Shown piece by piece: positions 1 through 11,402 of a stretch of DNA of 64,000 bases. Position 1 is the first letter of the stretch; every line of letters begins with the position of its first letter. The stretch covers positions 2,180,693 to 2,244,692 of the forward strand of contig NW_006920410.1 of assembly GCF_000344685.1 (NCBI RefSeq), read 5' to 3'. The DNA comes from Gloeophyllum trabeum ATCC 11539 (taxonomy: Eukaryota; Basidiomycota; Agaricomycetes; Gloeophyllales; Gloeophyllaceae). Position numbers and translations under genes: made by a program. Below the pieces are notes generated by a model. It was not told the DNA's origin. It made no database searches and saw nothing but the letters and a program-made list of their open reading frames with translations.

Positions 1-513
1 GAGGCTTCATACTCTTCGAAATGGTTGACTCGAGACTGCCTAGCAGGCGGCAGCAGCCCCAGCGCGAACGTCATGTCGTACGACAATAAAATAAGCCAAG
101 AGGCGAGAGAGCAGTTGAGAGATTAGTATTATAGGCGCGGGCCCTCGAGAGACCGAGAATATTATTAGAGCGCAGCACTCGTCGTAATATTTTTGCAGCG
201 GATAGCGACGTCCGCGAGGGTAAAGACCGGGACGACTGCCACTGGCGCAGCCGGATATAAAGGAGAGTGGGACTGTAGCCGTGAGCAGCTGGGGGATTGA
301 GGACGAGGCAGTTGAGCGTCGTCCCTGCCTCAGCTGGGCGCAATATCCGTGCGAATCCTGGTCTCTCTCGAAACCGCGCAGTGATGCATGTTACTGTGGC
401 TCTCATCTCGACAGAAATATGCCATGTTTGTTCACTATTTAAACACATGGATAGTACAAAGCCTGATTCAACTTCATCGCCTCTCGCCCCCTTGTCGACC
501 ATAGGCTGTTCGT
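1..513. other. Left-edge non-coding stretch
   Basis: I see no convincing coding sequence here. The open frames on either strand lack family resemblance and splice structure. It holds the 3' flank of the GST-like gene, which ends at 514 on the minus strand. Confidence 0.5.
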
Positions 514-1891
514 CTAGTGCAATCCATCAGCATAAACCTTCTTCCAACTGGGCCTTTCCTTCACAGCATCCCAGAACGCAGCCAGTTTACTCTGCGTGAC
601 TGGCTGGACTTCCGAGCCGTCGCGCTGTGGTGGGTTCCACTGGAAATCCTTCGGCAACACAAACCCATTGCCGATGTGATTCTCCAGCTTGCTGATTGCA
701 CCGTCTCCTTTGTCGGAGACGTTCCCACCAGCAAGGGAGACGAGCCGCGCAAGCCATGCAGCTAGATGCATGTCCGCGAGGGACAGTTGATCACCTGTAA
801 CAGTCCATAGCTCGACATCGCCACCCGAAGACTCTGATCGCATCCAGAGATGACGTACCTAGCGCAAACGGGCCCAGCATCTCTTTGTTCACTCTCGTCA
901 AGACGGCTTTCAAATCAGTCTCCCACAACTTCTTGGCATTCTTGAAATACTCCGCCCGTTTGCTCTTACCCTCGGGACTCAGTTCGCTCTCGGACTTGCC
1001 GGCGTCTGCGAATACCTCAGCCAACTCGGCTATGCCAGCTTTCTTATCTTCCCAGAACTTCTTCGTCTTCGTAGACGCCTGGACTGCGCCCTTCTCGCTC
1101 TCCGCGATGTTAAAAGCAATGGCGTCTCGCTTGGCCGCGAAGAATGGTCCGAGAGACTTTGAGAGCTCCTGCAGTGACGTCTCGTCCCTGGCATTATACC
1201 ATTTGGCAGCATTCGGAGACCCCTCGTCGGAGTGCAGCAGCTCGATGATATTGTTCGAAATCGCCGTAAAGGCAATGGTGGCCGGGGCCAGCGCTGGCGC
1301 TGGCGCGGAAGAGGTGGTATTGGTCCGCGAGATCGCTGAACGAGACTTGTCAAGAAACTCGATTATGGCCTGGAAACGATCCTGTCAGAATGGTATGTAA
1401 TGCGACAGCGGAAACTGCCGACCTTGGTGTCTGTCAGGGCCTTGTATCTGCTCTCCGAGTCTGCGGACAAAGTCTTCTCAAAGGGAACGACGAGGGTCGG
1501 GACGGTCGCTAAACGGTAGTGGTCATGCCACCGGACTTGCTAGATATTGACTGCATCTCACCTTTAGGATTGAGCCTTAGAAATGCCAGAGCGTAGTTCT
1601 CTCCCTTTGCTGTTCACACTTAAGACGTGCTGCCTTATCCAGGCTCGACCGCAGAACTTACACAGATCAACCGACTTCAAGTCGACCTCGTCTTCCGCAT
1701 ATCCTTTCTCCTGCCTACGAACTTATCAACTCGTATCCCCTCCGCAATAGATCCACTCACAGAGCGAGAAGTACTAAGATCGCTCAACATCAGCGAAGCT
1801 ATATTAGCTAGATTCCATTGGACGAACCTGCGCTGCACCATATGGACGGTGGAAAGTAGTAAAGCGACGCCTTGGGGACTGACTCAGACAT
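514..1891 (-). CDS. Glutathione S-transferase-like protein
   Basis: Cytosolic GST-fold protein of about 360 residues, likely acting in glutathione conjugation or detoxification. I read about six short introns. The start ATG at 1891 opens the exon MSESVPKASLYYFPP. Splicing then gives a thioredoxin-fold N-half with VLLALQEKGYAEDEV and the GST signature region LRLNPKATVPTLVVPFEK, where the cis-Pro of VP is expected. An Ala/Ser/Thr-rich linker and a helical C-terminal domain follow, including DQLSLADMHLAAWL, typical of GST-C, and the end KKVYADGLH. The linker between the two GST domains is longer than in classical GSTs, which is common in basidiomycete GST-like proteins. The gene is divergent from the SGT1-like gene, with 333 bp between the starts. 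The family call is firm; the substrate is unknown. The first two splice joins are less certain than the rest. Confidence 0.8.
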
Positions 1892-2224
1892 AGTCAACTG
1901 TGTCGCACGCGTGAATGTCGTAGGTGAAAAAGAGGTGGACGAAATACAATCTGGACGCGTCCTGGTCCATCACTGCACGTCCGAAAGTGGTCCCATATGT
2001 GTGGGAAACATGACGTCTCTGGGGTTGGTTGTTTGTCTATATTTGCACAGTTCCCATTTTGGATAACATAGTCTTCTTCTATTCATTAACCACGTGTTTA
2101 TCTGGAAAGTTCCTTTGGTGAGCGCGTTTCGCTATGCACTACAAAAGCGGACGCCTGCAAGGCAAGTCTCATTCTATTCTGCTAAACCTGTGGCGTGTTT
2201 AACCCACTTTCTGCGATCCTTGCC
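1892..2224. promoter_or_regulatory. Divergent promoter, GST-like / SGT1-like
   Basis: A 333-bp gap between two divergent start codons, which must hold both promoters. I see no clear TATA box, and I do not assign specific factor sites. Confidence 0.35.
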
Positions 2225-2992
2225 ATGTCCAGCCTAAGGTACAGTCGATTCTGGCATAAAAGTGCTCTCGCAAGGTAACGGTCGATTGCAAGGCACGAGT
2301 TCTACGAGACCGATGACAAAGTCACGATCTCCGTGTTTGACAAGGGCGCAGACCCGGAACAAGTTTCCGTCAAGTTAGAGCCACGAAGAGTAAGTGACTG
2401 GCCTCTGATGACTCGCATGTTCTGTACCGATGCTGGCGCAGGTGTCCTATAAGAATGGAGATAAGGAACTCGTGCTGGAACCACTCCGAAGCCAGATAGA
2501 TCCGGACGCGAGCAGCTACACCGTAGGCAAAGTCAAGGTGGAGGTCCGACTGGCCAAGATAGCCCAGGGTCGGTGGGGACAGCTACTAGGCGATAGTCCT
2601 GATCGTAAGCGTACCGCCTGCCAGTACTCGAATGGTGGCTAATCGTGTGGCGTTGTTTCGTAGCACTCGCCGCAGCCCCTGCACCGACCTCATCGGCACC
2701 CACCGCAACTCGGAAACAGCGCAAGAACTGGGATGGGATTACCACCGAAATTCTCAAGTCTGAAGAGGAGGTTACTCCGGACAAGGATCCTAATGCCGGG
2801 GGAGATGCCGCCGTGAATTCGTTCTTCCAGAAGCTGTACAGTGATGCGGATGAAGATACGAAGCGTGCCATGATGAAGAGCTACATCGAGAGCGGGGGAA
2901 CGACTCTCAGTACTAACTGGGACGAAGTTGGCAAGGGCAAGGTGGAGGGCAAGCCTCCGCAGGGTAGTGAGTGGAAGAAGTGGGGCGCTTGA
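2225..2992 (+). CDS. SGT1-like CS/SGS-domain co-chaperone, no TPR
   Basis: About 205 residues from four exons. A tiny first exon encodes MSSLR. It is followed by a CS (p23-like) domain starting HEFYETDDKVTISVFDKG and running through YKNGDKELVLEPLRSQIDP to VKVEVRLAKIAQGRWGQLLG. After a short linker comes a C-terminal SGS domain, KQRKNWDGITTEIL, with the VNSFFQKLYSDADEDTKRAM and SYIESGGTTLSTNWDEV blocks that define the family. SGT1 proteins bridge Hsp90 and the SCF/Skp1 or kinetochore machinery. Yeast and plant SGT1 also carry N-terminal TPRs. These are absent here and I found no upstream exon for them, so this is the TPR-less form. The stop at 2992 is firm. The first exon is inferred from a good donor/acceptor pair and frame. 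Confidence 0.85.
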
Positions 2993-3896
2993 GTCTCCGG
3001 AGCTCAGTATGTCACAATGGTCCTTTCTCTCAGGGTCGTGGGGTGTCTGTCGTCGTGCACACATCAATACAGAACCAATTTGCACTCTCGTACAGCGCGA
3101 AAGAGGCGTGTAGAGTGTCAATGACAAGGAGTTCCCGACGAGCTCGCGCCTTGGTGTGGAGATGTGTCCATGGGATTACGTCGGCGTCCTGGGAATTGAG
3201 GTAACCCGGGCGCTCACTGCTCGAAGGCGGGAGATAACCTGCTAATCGGGTGCGGTTGCAGTACTGCTAGTAAGTGGCAGTTGGTGCATGTCGCTACGGT
3301 CAAATGTCGGTGTCAACGCCCTCCGAAAGAACGGTGATGAGTCCTGTTGCTGGTTGAATCCACATTATCCCATGGTCTAATCACGGCACCGCAGTCGAAA
3401 GACCCTTCCACGACGAAAGCTCGTAAGCCTTCGTAAGCTCCTTTCTTCAGGAAGTGATTGGCCACATTAATGGCCACAGCGGCCCCGGAAGCTATCGACT
3501 ACAAAGAAGCACCGAGAGAAGAGCATCTCGTAGTGTGATCTGACTAAGCGCTGCTATCTTCTAGGTATTTGCACAGCCACACAGCGCGGCCACGAATTCG
3601 CAAGCTTTATCCGCTCCGGCTTGCTCGAATGGGTAAGGGTGGCTTGCCATTTCGATTGGTCCGGGCATGGTTGGTGGCGGTCCCGAGCTACAGTCGGACC
3701 TAGTCGTACACCATGAGGAACCGTGTATATAATCTGCGGCTTTCTGTGCCGTTCAGAGCGTTGTTCCTCCCTTTCGTTCCATTTTCTTTATAGATTGACC
3801 AGCCTTCCTTCCCTCCTTCTATAGAGCAGTCTTCGGGATGAATTCATTCCTTGCCAGGGGTAGGAGTGCCTCTCGGACGGATGCAGAATCCGAATA
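2993..3896. other. Intergenic region upstream of the RTA1-like gene
   Basis: About 0.9 kb without a recognisable gene. It contains the SGT1-like 3' flank and, on the right, the pyrimidine-rich leader of the RTA1-like gene. Confidence 0.5.
3726..3733 (+). promoter_or_regulatory. TATA-like box upstream of the RTA1-like gene
   Basis: The octamer TATATAAT lies about 164 bp before the ATG at 3897, followed by a C/T-rich stretch. A TATA-box role is inferred from position and sequence only. Confidence 0.4.
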
Positions 3897-5294
3897 ATGA
3901 CATATCTTCGATTTACAGCCGCTTCACTGACTCCGGAAGAAATCCAGAGAGAAGTGCCATACCATTATATCCCGACAGAATGGATATGCATAGTATTCGT
4001 AGCCCTATTCGGTGTCACCGGTGGTGAGTGTCGTGCAAGTCATTCCGCGTCGCTAGCTACTAAGTACGTGGTCCGTAGTGATCCATGTAGCAGAAAGTCT
4101 CTTCTTCCGCATGTGGTGGCTCTTGCCCACGGCTGGCCTCGCGGCTGTAGCAGAGGTTGTAGGCTGGGTCGGCCGGCTGTGGTCCAGTCAGAACCCCACC
4201 TTGTTGACCCCATTCCTGATGCAGTACGTGCATCGATGACTTTCGGCCATTTCGACCAGTACTTACGAGCTTATGCTCCACAGAATCACTACGACTATCA
4301 TCGCTCCGACACCGCTTGTCGCGGCTAACTTCGTTATCCTGGGCAGGATTATCAAGCGGTTAGGCCCCCAGTACAGTCGTTTGGGTCCCGGACTGTGTAA
4401 GGACATTGAACTAAATCTCAGGTTACTGTGCTGATTACCTCCCAGATACTATCATTTTCTGCTCTTGTGTACGTCCCCCAGGTGTTAGATTCTCCCCGGA
4501 TGTTAAATTTGAAGTGTAGGACATAATTGCGTTAGTGGTACAGGCTGTCGGTGGTGCTTCGGCATCGACCGCAGCAGAGCAACATAGGAATGCGGACCAG
4601 GTTAGTCTGTCGTACTTCAGACGTTAGGCCAAGGCTGACGTTCGGCATCAGGGTGGCCATATCATGCTGGGAGGTATAGTGTTCCAGTTGGGTAAGTGCT
4701 AGGCACATTGTGTCATGAGTACCTCCGTGCTTATTCGTTCATTTATTCATTCCAGTGGCTATCTGTGTTTATGTGGCATGCGCATTCGAGTTCCTCGTCC
4801 GGTACGCACTCGATCGGCCGGTGCGCAAGGTGATCAGCAGTGCCAGACATGGTTCCTCGACTACCCTGGACGATCAGCGGGCTGTCCCCTCGCCGTCTAG
4901 AGGCCACATGGACCGGCCCCTGGCTTTGATGGTGTTTGGGTTGGGACTCAGCACCATCTTCATCTTTATACGGTAAGCACGGTTTCTGTCGCCTGCTTCT
5001 ACAACATGCCCTAATATACTGAATAGATCCGTGTATCGAACGATCGAGCTCTCTGACGGTTGGGATGGGAAGATCATATCGACACAGGTTTACTTCAGTG
5101 CGTGCAAGTACTGCGATCGCCCGCATACTCGACTAACATGGTTTCGTCTAGACGTACTTGATGGTGCCATGATCGTCCTTGCGTCATTCACCCTGAACTT
5201 CTTCCATCCTGGTTTCCTCCTGCGAGCCTCCGAGGAACCCACGGAGCCACAGTTCGAGAGAGAGCCGAAGAGATCGTATCAGGCCTCGGTGTAG
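3897..5294 (+). CDS. RTA1-like seven-TM membrane protein
   Basis: Member of the RTA1 (lipid-translocating exporter, LTE) family of fungal seven-helix membrane proteins, related to yeast Rta1/Rsb1. The members are linked to resistance to amphipathic compounds and long-chain-base export. Spliced segments in order: PTEWICIVFVALFGVTG (TM1), FRMWWLLPTAGLAAVAEVVG, TTTIIAPTPLVAANFVILGR, FCSCDIIALVVQAVGG (family signature), VAICVYVACAFEFLVRY, ALMVFGLGLSTIFIFIRSVY and a C-terminal NVLDGAMIVLASFTLNFFHP block. Between the last two lies IELSDGWDGKIISTQVYF, which is very characteristic. It ends in a short charged tail, REPKRSYQASV. There are about seven introns, all short. The start at 3897 precedes the first TM by a plausible 18-residue tail. 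The substrate is not predictable. Confidence 0.88.
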
Positions 5295-5678
5295 ATGCTT
5301 TCTTCATCAATCTTTTGGAACGTCCGGATATAATTTCCGATTTTGCTTTGTATCGTATTGAATACTAGTATTTATCACGTTATAGACATACTTTATGTCC
5401 TTGTTACAGTGGAACATTCTTTGGAAATCGTGTATAGTACTCGTATCGTATAGTGTTGTGAACAACCATTAACCTCCGTGATCTGCTACTGGGCTCGAGT
5501 TGTTGGAGTTGTAACACGCAGTGAGAGTTGCCTCCAATGAAGTTAGTGCATAATTAGATCGACTATAACTGCTGATTAGCCTGCTATACGAACGACACAC
5601 TAGTGGCCGCTGCCCAAAGCATACCGTTATAATCTACACCCTACGCGTCCATTCGTTTGGCATCTTCGAGCCTCTACC
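5295..5678. other. Intergenic region before the DHFR gene
   Basis: A/T-rich 3' flank of the RTA1-like gene followed by the DHFR promoter. No gene or RNA seen. Confidence 0.5.
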
Positions 5679-6410
5679 ATGACAAGCCTTACCCTCATTG
5701 TTGCTGCCGCACGGAATAATGGCATTGGACGAAACGGAGGTCTTCCCTGGCGTCTTCCCGAAGAACTGAAGTACTTCGGTCGCGTAACAACACAAGCCCC
5801 CGAGGGACACCACAACGCAATTGTGATGGGTCGAAACACTTGGGAGAGCATTCCACCACAGCGCAGGCCTTTGCGCAATCGCATCAATATCGTGATCAGC
5901 CGTAACAAGGACTATCAAGTGTAGGTATAGCTCGTTCTATGACTCTGTAATACACTAACGATGCGTAGGTCATCCTTGGAGAAGGCTCCTACATACCTGC
6001 GTTCCGACTTAATATCGGCCTTTGACGGCATCGGAGAATCCACCGTAGACGGCAAAGCGTTACATCGTTGGTTCATAATAGGAGGTGCCTCCTTATACCG
6101 CGATTCATTAGCATTCCCTCCCCCATCACGCCTAACCGACCCATTTGTCGATCGCATTCTTATTACTCGCATATTAACACCGGCTTTCGACGACTGCGAC
6201 GTCTTCATGCCTGATTTCCTGTCAGAAGCGGGAGACAAGCAAGGACGGTGGACGCAAGCTTCCCACGACAGTTTACAAGCATGGGTCGGCTTTGATGTAC
6301 CTGCTGGTATACAGAGGGAAAACGGAATCGAATACGAGTTCCAGATGTGGACTAGGCAAGGGTTGTCCGGACTCAGTAATGAACAGGTTTCCTCCAACAC
6401 TTCTTCATGA
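5679..6410 (+). CDS. Dihydrofolate reductase
   Basis: Reduces 7,8-dihydrofolate to tetrahydrofolate with NADPH in the one-carbon pathway. It has two exons and about 225 residues. N-terminal [20 protein letters not shown] is followed by [11 protein letters not shown], whose acidic residues sit in the active-site helix. [20 protein letters not shown] and [10 protein letters not shown] form the NADPH and folate contacts. The second half has [14 protein letters not shown] (the IGG nucleotide loop), [19 protein letters not shown] and the C-terminal strand [11 protein letters not shown]. The single intron sits just after NKDYQ, with donor GTAGGT and acceptor CGTAG. A roughly 14-residue Ser/Thr-rich tail extends past the usual end. 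The family call is secure. Confidence 0.95.
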
Positions 6411-6515
6411 CACTGACTCCGACACCATCCCCGAAAAACTCCCAGTGGACACTTGTCCATCAGGAGTAAAACGTCGCATCATGGACGGACGACGGAGGAG
6501 GAAGCAGGCCTCGGC

Positions 6516-6851
6516 TCAGCCTTGCCTCTGTAGCAGAGTTAATACACGTTGCGTGGCTTCCTGGTTGCAGCCTAGACGTACCTGCTTGTGCTTGGGATTC
6601 TTTGAACAAATAACGTATAGCCGTCCTTTCCGGCGGACAATATTGCATCCATCGCACATAACCTTGACAGACGAACGGACTTTCATTCCCCTCGTTAAGA
6701 GCTCCGTTGACCGCGCTAATGAAGGAGCCGCATGATTGTGGACATGCGGGACAAGGCCGGGCGTCGACGCGAGCCTAACGCGAGAGAAGAACAGCAAAGG
6801 CCTTGACGAGGAAAGGAGAGAACGCAACATGGCTGCAGACTTTGCGGCCAC
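6516..6851 (-). CDS. Mitochondrial ribosomal protein bL36
   Basis: Large-subunit mitochondrial ribosomal protein of the bacterial L36 family (yeast Rtc6). An Arg/Ser-rich, acid-poor presequence ([20 protein letters not shown]) precedes the mature unit, which begins at [20 protein letters not shown]. The Cys-x2-Cys pair, a third Cys in [13 protein letters not shown] and the adjacent His form the bL36 zinc site. One intron near the 3' end (donor GTACGT, acceptor CTACAG) removes a 23-codon read-through and leaves the C-terminus RQG. The first 23 bp of this CDS overlap, on the opposite strand, an upstream ORF of the neighbouring transporter gene. Confidence 0.9.
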   Translation of the reverse strand: MAAKSAAMLRSLLSSSRPLLFFSRVRLASTPGLVPHVHNHAAPSLARSTELLTRGMKVRSSVKVMCDGCNIVRRKGRLYVICSKNPKHKQVRLGCNQEATQRVLTLLQRQG

Positions 6852-7053
6852 AAGCTTTCGTATTCACCTTCCTGCCAAAGTTAGTGTTCCCACGGCACGG
6901 ATGACACTAGGAGATGTTATCGGGGCTCCTCAAATGGGGGGCTTCATCGACTTTGCCACACCACCGCCCACCCCGGATTCATATTCTATGCTCCCGTATC
7001 GACGGAGATTCTCTGGACGCATAGAACTCACGTTTACGCTTGATGGAGAGTGA
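6829..7053 (+). other. Upstream ORF overlapping the DMT transporter start
   Basis: A 74-codon open frame from an ATG at 6829. It ends with a TGA at 7051-7053 that lies inside the first codons of the transporter ORF, whose ATG is at 7043. The configuration is ATGgagagTGA. The peptide resembles nothing I know. Its first 23 bp are antisense to the start of the bL36 gene. It may be a translated uORF, part of a 5' leader, or chance. Confidence 0.35.
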
Positions 7054-8510
7054 CAGACCGACGACTCAATCTCCGGGCGGTGGCTTGGCAGGAAAGCTGG
7101 CCATAATTCTTTTCGTGGTCTCGTTACTCTCGTTTGTAACCGAGAGCCAGCTAACCCAGGTAAGCATGTGCTTTTGAAGTATATGTTCTCATATTAAACA
7201 TGGTGCGGTAGTATGTGCAAACAAGCGTGGGTTACCGGCAGCCCTTCTTCCTCTTGTGAGTGGTCCCCCACCTCGGACAGGAGAAACTGTCTATCACTAT
7301 GCTAATACTTGAGCGCTAGCTATATTGTTCATAGCTCGTTCATCGTGATGTTTCCGCTGCATCTCATCTACCTGGTTGTGGTGACGAAACGACCCCCATC
7401 GCATTTCATTGCTGGTATCCGTCAAGCCCTGGTGAACCAGCTTGCTCCTACCCCGTCCAGGATCTTGGATCCAGTGCACACGGCCCCATTCCCTACTCGG
7501 CGGCTGGTGAAACTAGTGCTCATGCTGACCATGGGCATCACTGCACCGGCCTTGCTCTGGTTCATCGCGGTGTCTCTTTCTGCGTAAGTTTCGGACAGCT
7601 AGTCGCCCAGGAAACGCGCACTAATGTCGTGTGAACAGGATAAGCGACGTTACAGCTTTGTGGAACACAAATGCTTTCTTCGCGTACATCTTCACTGTGA
7701 AGATCTTCCGTCTTAACTGGGAATCTCGAAAGCTCGCAGCTGTGACGGCGGCCACGGTCGGCGCCGCTGCGGTAGTATATGGAGGGAGCACGTCCGAACC
7801 CTCCGACACGTCAGACCCGCAGCCTCAGGATAACATCCTTGCGTTAGCGCTGCCTAGCTCTCCGCTCTTAGGAGATCTCCTCACACTCTTCGCTTCCATC
7901 GGCTACGGCCTATATCAAGTTCTCTACAAAAAATACGTCGCGCTCCCTTCCGATCCGGAGTTCGAGCTTGTAGACGAATACGATAGGCTCCCAATTGCAT
8001 CACAGGACGTAGAAGATGATGCCCTAGAGGACACGCCGCTCGGCCCGGCCTCCCAAGACTCCGTCTATCCACCTCCCTTTGGCTTGTACGCCAACTTCTT
8101 TACCTCCGCAATCGGCTTGTGCACTCTTGCCGTCCTTTGGATACCGATACCTATCCTCCACTATTTAGACATGGAGCGCTTCAAGTTACCCGGGAATCTG
8201 TTTACGATTGGTATAATCGCTTGCATAGCAGCGACAGGCGTCTTGTTTAATGGAGGTCTTATGGTAAGAGTGGCCCATCTTGTCCTATCGTGCACATCCA
8301 CTAACAAGCAATTAGATCTTACTAGGGATCTGGGGACCCATAATTACATCAGTGGGGAATCTAATGACTATAGTTCTCGTATTCATTTCGGATATAATCT
8401 GGGGCGGCGCAGTGCAGACGGTCACCATTTGGTCCGCCATAGGGGCCAGCATAATTGTAGGGGCGTTCGGCGTGCTGGTCTACGACATGGGGAAAAGCGC
8501 CCGGGAGTAA
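7043..8510 (+). CDS. DMT-superfamily transporter (THI74/SLC35F type)
   Basis: Multi-pass carrier of the drug/metabolite transporter superfamily, about 400 residues and about ten TM helices. It resembles yeast Thi74 and human SLC35F3/F5, which act in vacuolar or mitochondrial membranes. TM1 is in KLAIILFVVSLLSFVTES. Later segments include FIVMFPLHLIYLVVV, LVLMLTMGITAPALLWFIAV, TALWNTNAFFAYIF (the EamA-domain signature region), LLTLFASIGYGLYQVLYKKY and the C-terminal half ending VTIWSAIGASIIVGAFGVLV. An acidic cytosolic loop rich in Asp/Glu follows YKKYVALPSDPEF. About four introns; the exon after TESQLTQ is short. The chosen ATG gives a short hydrophilic N-tail before TM1. The substrate is not certain. 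Confidence 0.85.
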
Positions 8511-8569
8511 ATGTGGCATCCCGCCCTTGGATGGAGGACTGCAGGTGTCGTACGTATGGTAGATTGTAT

Positions 8570-9300
8570 CGTACTAAATCTATGATTTGCGTTGACACCC
8601 TGTCTCCTCAGGAGCCTGTAACTGGTGAAAGTCCATGATGTTGGTCATGCTGTAAAGATCAAGCTGCCTCGGCAACACATCGGGTCCTCTCGTCCGCCAT
8701 TCGAAGCGGAAGTACCGGTAACTCCCGGCCGCCCAGTTGAAGTCGAGAGACATGTGCACCGCCTTGACGTGGTCCTGTCTCACATGGGAATCTGGAGCAG
8801 TGACTGTCATATCAAACTGTGATTATGGTAGAGAATCCAGGAATGAAGGGGCGTATTTTCACAATGGTGGCTATAGCACAGACAAGCGAAGCGACTGGGA
8901 CCAAATAGAGAGTAGATAATGACCCACGAACTGAGAACACACAGATTGACTTGAGCAGTGGGATATGGATGCCGAAAGTGCGATGTCAGGAAGTCAAGTC
9001 CATAAAATAGAAGCGACGCCATTGAGAAAGGAACTGCGAGAGAAACCATGCTCCTACAGCGAAGAAGATGCTGCGCGCTCGGAATGATATGTAGGGTATG
9101 CTGACCATACCCAAGGAGATGAGAAGACCCACTGGGTCGTCTGAGTTGGGACTCCTGAGTCTGCTGTAGACCACTTGAGTCACCAACCCCCGCCGCCACC
9201 ACGAACCGCCGATGCACATCAGGTCGACCACCCACCCACCAAACGACATGGTCCAATTATAATCGTATACAGACAACACACCCCTACCATGTCGTATGGG
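8570..9300 (-). CDS. Unresolved minus-strand coding region, possibly membrane protein
   Basis: I do not recognise this. The minus strand carries several open segments in different frames with coding-like composition. They are: SFGGWVVDLMCIGG, LLISLGMVSIPYISF followed by SIFFAVGAWFLSQFL, a TM-like LYLVPVASLVCAIATIV, and a C-terminal-looking exon containing HMSLDFNWAAGSYRYFRFEW and MTNIMDFHQL. I could not find a splice pattern that joins them cleanly. It lies between two 3' ends, the DMT transporter on the left and the PPZ phosphatase on the right. It may be a small spliced membrane-protein gene or a decaying one. Confidence 0.3.
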
Positions 9301-9338
9301 GATTATTGGTTGGCACCAGGACCCATCAAGCTAGCGTG

Positions 9339-10962
9339 CTATGCGGTGAGATTGATTTCACAGGGGCTCAGTACGACCACTAACCTCTTCCGCTTCGCTT
9401 TAGTCATTTCCTTTCGCAGTGCCGGTCCGTCCAAGGGTTTGAGTAGTTCGAAGGCGCACAATAATTCTTCAGATACGCTCATGCATGCGCCGTAATTGTC
9501 GAACTCTGAGTTGACAAACATTAGCAGAACTCGAGAAAGCCATAAAGCAACGTACCTCCGCAATAGTTGGGCGCACTGAAGACCGTTACGAGGGTGCGGT
9601 CATTCCAGAATTCGTACCCGTCCTCAACCACCATATGCGCTCTGCATATCAAGTCCATATCGTACCGGACCAAGAAATCGTTGATGATAGCCTTCCCAAA
9701 GCAATAGCTAACCCCTCGCTCATTGTCCTCCCAGTCCAATGCTGTGTCTGAGGGATCCGACCACAGGAGGTCGTTCAATAGTCCGTAGTCGGGAACATCT
9801 GTCGGACGCTGTATCCGCTTGATGTCTTCCATGGAATGTAGTGATGGGGAAAGTCCTCCGTGAACACAAAAGATCTTGGAGGCAACAATGGCAGCAATAG
9901 GAAGGCAGTTGAAGACGTCAATGAATGTCTTCCACGTTTTGATATTACAGCGTCGTTTGCATTCGTCGTAGAAACCATACACTGTGGCTCGTTGAATATG
10001 GGGCCCATTAGGGGACTACCTGACATACCTCTCGTAACGTTTGCACATTCATGATTCCCTCGTAGCAGGAAGAAGTTCTCGGGATACTTGACTTTGTAAC
10101 ATAGCAGAAGGAGGATAGTCTCAAGACTCTGCTTCCCCCTGTCGACGTAGTCACCAAGGAAGAGATAGTTGGCGGCGGGAGGGAAGCCACACATCTCAAA
10201 CAAGCGAATGAGGTCGGAATACTGGCCGTGGACATCTCCGACAATCTTAACAGGCGGCGACAGTTCTATGAGGGTCGGCTGACTTAGGAATACCTCTCGT
10301 GCTGCCTGGCATATAGCCGTGATCTCCGCATTCTTTAGACATAGGGACTTGCTAACTTTCCCTGTATATCCCACCTCCAGCAGTCGGTGGATCATGTCGT
10401 CAATGTCAAACTGCTTGATTTTCTCTCGCCCACTGGTGCCAGCGGATCCCGCAGCCTCCCCAGGGAGGTAACTGCTGGACGTGGACCCGGGCGTGGGGTA
10501 GCTGTTAGGGTTCGACAGGATGGTCTGCGCGGCAGGAATGTCGAGAGGGGCTGGTGCGGGTCTGGTGCCGAGCGATGGTGATGAAGAAGGAGACGTAGCG
10601 TTGGACGGAGACAAAGAAGATGAAGGATCGGTAGAGGTGGGTGCGGGGTGGGTCGATGACGATGGCGAGCCAGGGGCCCGCTGTCCGTTCGCAGGCACTG
10701 GGCCTGTCGTGCCCGCGGGGCTCGAAACATTAATGGCAGGGTTTCCATTCCCCTGCGTCTTGGAGCCTGACGAGTCGACTCCGTTCGCAGTCTTGGGTGA
10801 AACGGTCGAACCGGTGCCCGTCGCACGCGACAGGCTGCCTTGCGGGGTATTGTCGTTGCTCTCCTCGGTCGCCGCGTCAGTCAAGGATGAGGAATCGACA
10901 GCGGCGTCCTTGTCCTTGTCCTTGCCATTCTTCCGCGACTTCTTCGAGTTCTGCTGGCCCAT
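9339..10962 (-). CDS. PPZ-like Ser/Thr protein phosphatase
   Basis: PP1-family catalytic phosphatase with a long disordered N-terminus, as in fungal Ppz. In yeast Ppz1 controls salt homeostasis and cell integrity. The start at 10962 gives [13 protein letters not shown], an N-myristoylation consensus (Gly2), as in Ppz1. About 165 residues rich in Ser/Pro/Thr follow. The catalytic domain begins [17 protein letters not shown] and contains [37 protein letters not shown] and LLRGNHE. After an intron it continues with [45 protein letters not shown] and [16 protein letters not shown]. The metal ligands D, H, D, N and H of PP1 are present. The end is [17 protein letters not shown] plus a basic tail, MTKAKRKR. 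The last few codons may be spliced differently just beyond the basic tail. An in-frame ATG at 11043 would add 27 residues and lose the myristoylation site. Confidence 0.92.
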
Positions 10963-11402
10963 GGGCAGGGCTTGAGAGTGGGATGACGGGGAGCCTGGCT
11001 GAGGAGATTGCGGTCTGGACTTGGCCCGTCGGCTCGTGAACACGGAAAGCAGTGTGGGCGCCAGATTGTAAGGAGTGGAGGGGGACTGTCGTGGAAGGAA
11101 GAGAGACAGAAAGCGTTAAGTCTGACGGTCGGCCGTTGTGGGGGCGGGCGGGAAGGAAGCTGTATATCAGAGACGCGGGACGCCTGCAACTTGAAGGCGT
11201 TGTTTGGTCATTTGTTGGAGAGTCTGCTTATGGCAAGTATCTCTTGGCTGTGCATCCCGTTCGACGTAACAGAGCTTGTGATCCAGCCACGGGAGTACGT
11301 GCAATGGTGGTTTGCATAGATGCATAGCACGACATGATGTAGTAGTAAGTAGTAAAACAGCATAGTACCCCGCATCCCCCGCTCGCATCCGACAACAGCC
11401 GC

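Noticed and set aside
10392..11040. Open frames on both strands in the PPZ N-terminus
   Set aside because: Low-complexity Ser/Pro coding sequence explains them; the catalytic domain fixes the true frame.
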